Positions 51,951 through 64,000 of a stretch of 64,000 nt of DNA are shown here, in pieces. Both the position numbers and the translations under genes were made by a program. The notes below the pieces were generated by a model. That model saw only the letters and a program-made list of their open reading frames with translations, searched no databases and was not told where the DNA came from. How positions within the stretch are numbered: the first letter of the stretch is position 1; each line of letters begins with the position of its first letter. The stretch lies in the NCBI RefSeq assembly GCF_037126465.1, contig NC_088206.1, positions 9,213,187-9,277,186 of the forward strand, given 5' to 3'. The DNA comes from Ornithodoros turicata. Taxonomy: Eukaryota; Arthropoda; Arachnida; Ixodida; Argasidae.

Positions 51951-53301
51951 CGTGAAACACAAGCCGAGACAATCCATGTCGTGCCCTTAAGAGACCCTGT
52001 TTTTGTTCAGGAGCTCGATAAAAAAAGGCGGGGCCTTCTCAAAGAGCAACATTTCGCGAGGCTGTTGCAATCCTTGGCAACAGTCTGAGTATGTATTGCA
52101 CGATAGATTTATCGTGGTAACACAACGTATGTACATATTTGTGTCATCGACTTCTGCACAGATTTCTTTGTTTCCAAGCGCAGTAGTAAAATGTAGAACA
52201 CATTAGAGATGTCAATTTGTGACATTCAGGGGGGCAAGATGGTGTCACCTTGAAACCAACACAAGAGGAAGATGATCCATTGGTTGTGTCGTTCGTGATT
52301 TACAAGAAAAAAAAAAATGCAATTTATGCCTTCCCTTTCAAGAAGCGGGATAGTGCGGAGAGACTTCAGATTGGTCTCCTCAAACACCCTTCCGCTTTGA
52401 CTGAACAGATCATTTGAGGTGACCAATGCATGACTCAATGGATAGCTTTTTTGTTCTTGTGTTGGCATCAAGGTAACCGCATCTCACCTTATTTGAGGAG
52501 CAATTTTTCTGCACATCGGTGCCCCTTTAACGTATGAACGGAATGACAACCTCTCCCAATTTCAGTGATTTACAAAAGTTTCACAGATTTAAAACACTGG
52601 ACAAAAAATAAAAAGTAAAATAAGTAAAATGCACAGCTTCCAAGCACACAGAGAGAGTGACAGGAACTTCAAAAGAAGAGTGCATGCATGCTGACTCCCC
52701 AGAACAGACTAGAGTTTTTGTTTGTAAAGGCTCTTATCAACATAACACTCTTAAAGCTAAACAGGAAATAAATAATTTACATGAGCATTCATAACGACAG
52801 GGTAGCATCCTTTCAGACTGAAAGCGCAAGAAAAAAAGAAAAGTCAAAATCACAATGTCAAGGAAAAAGAAAAACAGCTCAGGTTTGGATAGAACCATCT
52901 TGTGGAACCTGGCTCAGCTCACATATTCACATTGTGACCAAGAACAGCGTTCCTGCCATAATACCAGTCCCCCGTTTTTCCCATCCATATGAAGTCGCAG
53001 ATTTCCTCGAATAAAAGGCGTAGTTCTTCCATTCACCAACGACTCCAGCAGAACGTAAAGCAAAAGGCTGGTCTGAGGATGAGAGAAGCTTTTAAGTAAT
53101 CACCGGTTACATAATCACAGGCAGGGTTGACACGCATAACGCCATAACTTCTTCAAGAGCTTCCCGCCTTGTAGAAGTGGAAACAGGTCAAGTCTGTCAG
53201 TTCAAACAACAGAGCTGTTCTGAGAAAAGCATACAACCCAAGACACAACCTGGGAATCTGCATTGCCTCGCAGCAATTCCAATGCCTCCTAGAGTAAACA
53301 T

Positions 53302-54309
53302 AGGGTTCTTTGTATTCGGGTTTTATGATTTTTCAAATTCGGGAGGGAAAAATCGGGTGCTATTTACCAGTGATGGCCAGTAGTTAACTACATGTAGTTA
53401 AACTACCTGATTGTAGTTAAAAGTAGTTATCAACTACTTGCAGCAATGTAGTGTGCAACTACTAGTTAAACTACTATTTCGAGTAGTTAACTACAGTAGT
53501 TAGGTTACTCCAGGCGCCAACTACTTCCGATTTTGCCGCAAGCTTTACGGCAGGGTTGCGCTTCCGACTTTTAACTTCATCTATTTGCCTGATGAGAATG
53601 GAGGTGCAGAGCAATTGTGCTGTGCATGTGTACTAAATCTTCACTTTTATCACTGCTTATGATTCATATTTAGGTGTCCAAGAACACTATAGAATGGGAT
53701 TGGTGTTGATGGACAATGTTAAGTAGTTAGAGATGTAGTTAAAATACATTGCAGTAGTTAAAGAAGTAGTTTTAATTACCTCCAATGAAAAGTAGTTGGA
53801 CTACTAGTTAAACTACTCCATCGCAAAGTAGTTAGTAGTTATAGTTAAACTACTGCAGAAGTAGTTAGTGGCCATCACTGCTATTTACACACGAGAATTC
53901 GGGCGCTATAATCTCTGTTTGGTACGTCACCGGGGAATTTTCGGGTGAAACGAAAAGGCATATGAAACAAACCACTGCTGTGACACTGGGACGAGAAACA
54001 ATAATCTTTATATTTCCGCTCGGAACTGGGATAGTGAATGACCGCGGTATTCAAACACTTGCCCAAGCTACACAAAAGCTAGCCTTGGACTCCTGCAGGA
54101 GGGGATCATAAACGGAGGACAAAACAGGTTGCCACAAACAGCTCTCCTTGCTGGTATTATGATTCACTTTTCCGACGGTTTACCGACAACGACAAGTTGA
54201 AGGACTGCAAAGATTTAGGGTAGACATCGGGTTTTACCCGAATTCTCGAAAATTTGTTCGGGGAGAACTATCGCGAGAAATCGGGTTTAACCCGGAAACG
54301 AAGAACCCT
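53302..54309. mobile_element. Foldback element AGGGTTCTT..., interrupted by a hAT MITE
   Basis: Ends AGGGTTCTTTG and CGAAGAACCCT. Flanking decamers GAGTAAACAT and AAGTAAACAC match at 8 of 10. Interior rich in CGGGTTTTACCCG. 53368-53880 is a later insertion. Confidence 0.75.
53368..53880. mobile_element. 513-bp hAT MITE with perfect 8-bp duplication
   Basis: TIR CAGTGATGGCCA. CTATTTAC is duplicated at 53360-53367 and 53881-53888. The same sequence, inverted, forms the flanks of the 23227-27607 element. Confidence 0.92.
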
Positions 54310-55767
54310 AAGTAAACACAGCCTGATCGCTTAAACGACATGGCGTAGCCATTAAGGGTTTGCCAATAATGATGTGCTTTCATTGGCCGTAGCTATGGAA
54401 ACGAGCCACCAACGGCCGCATGGGCAGCTACTAGTAGCCACTGAAAGCCTGCGTTTGAAATCGTCTGCGGAGATTCACTACAGGCTTTCCGCATCTAGGT
54501 GGCGTTGGCAATGCCCAGCTGAACTCAGTGTAATGACTAAGAGGAAGATAAAAGGAAAAAAAAAAAGAAAAAAAATGAGTGTCTTTGTTTCAGCTGAAGT
54601 TTGCAAGGGACCCTGAATTCATATAGAACCTCGAGGTACACGCAAGGTGAAAATTGCAGGAGCGTCATCAGGTGGTAAGCAAGATGAAGTCAGCAACTCC
54701 TGTTTGTTCAGCTTTCCAGTGTAAAGCATGAACCGCATGCCCCAAAAAGCGTCCAGATTCTTTCTGAACTGAACACGGGACCAAACTTTTTTTCGGAGAA
54801 CAGAATTCCGGGCCGAATTCGAAATTGTCTTCCGATTCGGCACGATGCAGTGATGCACAGAAAAAAAGTTTGGTCCCGATTCCGGTTCGGACAGTTTTCC
54901 CCCGAGAGTTTTTCGTGCCATGCGGTTCAGCCTTAACCGTGTTACCCCTGACCGAAGGATTTTTTTGTTGGACAGTCCCTCGAAATCCAGTGCCAAATTG
55001 TTAATCTTAACATTTCTGATTCTAGCTCTACATTTGGTTACCTTGCTCACCACCAAATCATTTTGTCAGCTTAACCCTCGTGATGTAACACACACACAGT
55101 CTACTACACAGAGTGGCAACAATTCAAATAGGAAGTTAGGCCTCACCCAAATGTAGCAGGCGGCACAGTGGCTAGCAGAAAAGGCTCACTCTCATACAAC
55201 GACACCTTTTCCTAAAGTAAGAGATATCAGTGTCGTCGTTTCGGAGTGCTCACGAGGAAAAAAACTTGGGTCGTGACAACCAGCTTTGGAAGCAAAATCA
55301 ACGTCATCAACGTGAACACAGGTAGAAATCGGCCACATCTGGCAGCCGATCTTAACTGCACATAGCTTTCCTTCAGGTTCTAGACCAGACAGCGCAGCTC
55401 AAGGATCCCAACAGATCCAACCCTTCCAGATCTACAACCGCTCTCCGGAGACTCGAGAAGTCACGGCGACAGCTCTCAGATCGGGGACGTACACATGACC
55501 TCCTGGTGCCCTCTAAGATATGTGGAGGTATGCTCACAGAGCCCTTTCAAATGAAAGGAAAATTGAGGCGAGATGGTGGACGCAAGCACTGACATACCCG
55601 GTTTGTTCTGTCACTTGAAGAGAAATGCAATTTCAAAAGCAAAACTGGAGGAATGTAGCATGACGGGATGGATAGTAGGCGAAGACAAAGAAGCCACGGA
55701 AGCAGTCTGGACAGTGACATTACGTTTCCCCTCCGGACTTGCGTGTGCATCTGACCGATTGCTTCGA

Positions 55768-63976
<8,209 letters not shown>

Positions 63977-64000
63977 TTAGTACGTAGTAAGTTTCAAGAG

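Larger units (their letters stand above)
48440..55767. other. Region downstream of CaMKI; possible long 3' UTR
   Basis: Outside the listed transposons no gene is recognised. The minus strand is T-rich from 52.2 to 53.3 kb. Minus-strand AATAAA hexamers occur near 50642 and 48449, and either could end a CaMKI transcript. No splice evidence decides this. Confidence 0.25.

Overview
This is eukaryotic nuclear DNA, very probably from a tick (Ixodida) or a close chelicerate relative. The evidence is genes split into short exons by kb-scale introns, tRNA-derived SINEs of the tick Ruka type, Penelope-like, mariner, hAT and pogo elements, and many short inverted-repeat transposons. Nothing prokaryotic is present. 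The species call is inference.

Four host genes can be built from splice sites and reading phase, all on the minus strand. (1) 14.5-1.0 kb and probably beyond the window start: a secreted protein with two LolA-like repeats. Eight exons join in phase (342 codons), but exon 4 carries one in-frame TGA. (2) 19.93-19.63 kb: a complete two-exon gene for a 54-residue tyrosine-rich secreted peptide with its own TATA box. (3) 43.76-38.54 kb: a complete Rap1 small GTPase (six coding exons, 185 residues, CVML tail). (4) From the window end to 55.77 kb: the 3' two thirds of calcium/calmodulin-dependent protein kinase I, seven exons from the catalytic core to the stop codon.

The rest is mostly transposon sediment. 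21.2-27.9 kb is a four-layer nest: an old LINE tail was hit by a ZBED5/Zaphod-like hAT element (itself hit by a 153-bp element) and, separately, by a second hAT-type element into which a 3.9-kb element with a partial THAP coding region was inserted at TTAA. 31.0-32.3 kb is a frameshifted mariner. 53.3-54.3 kb is a 9-10-bp-TSD foldback element interrupted by a hAT MITE. 58.9-59.8 kb is a purine-only minisatellite in a CaMKI intron, whose long ORFs on both strands are artefacts.

The most interesting find is two independent pairs of directly repeated units, each unit carrying what reads as an intact type-I hammerhead ribozyme: 6.09-6.42 kb on the minus strand, 287-nt period, and 12.30-12.58 kb on the plus strand, 232-nt period. 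Both have perfect 6-bp stem I, 4-bp stem II (one mismatch in one copy) and a 3-bp self-complementary stem III. This is the layout expected of metazoan retrozymes or Penelope-like element termini that make small circular RNAs.
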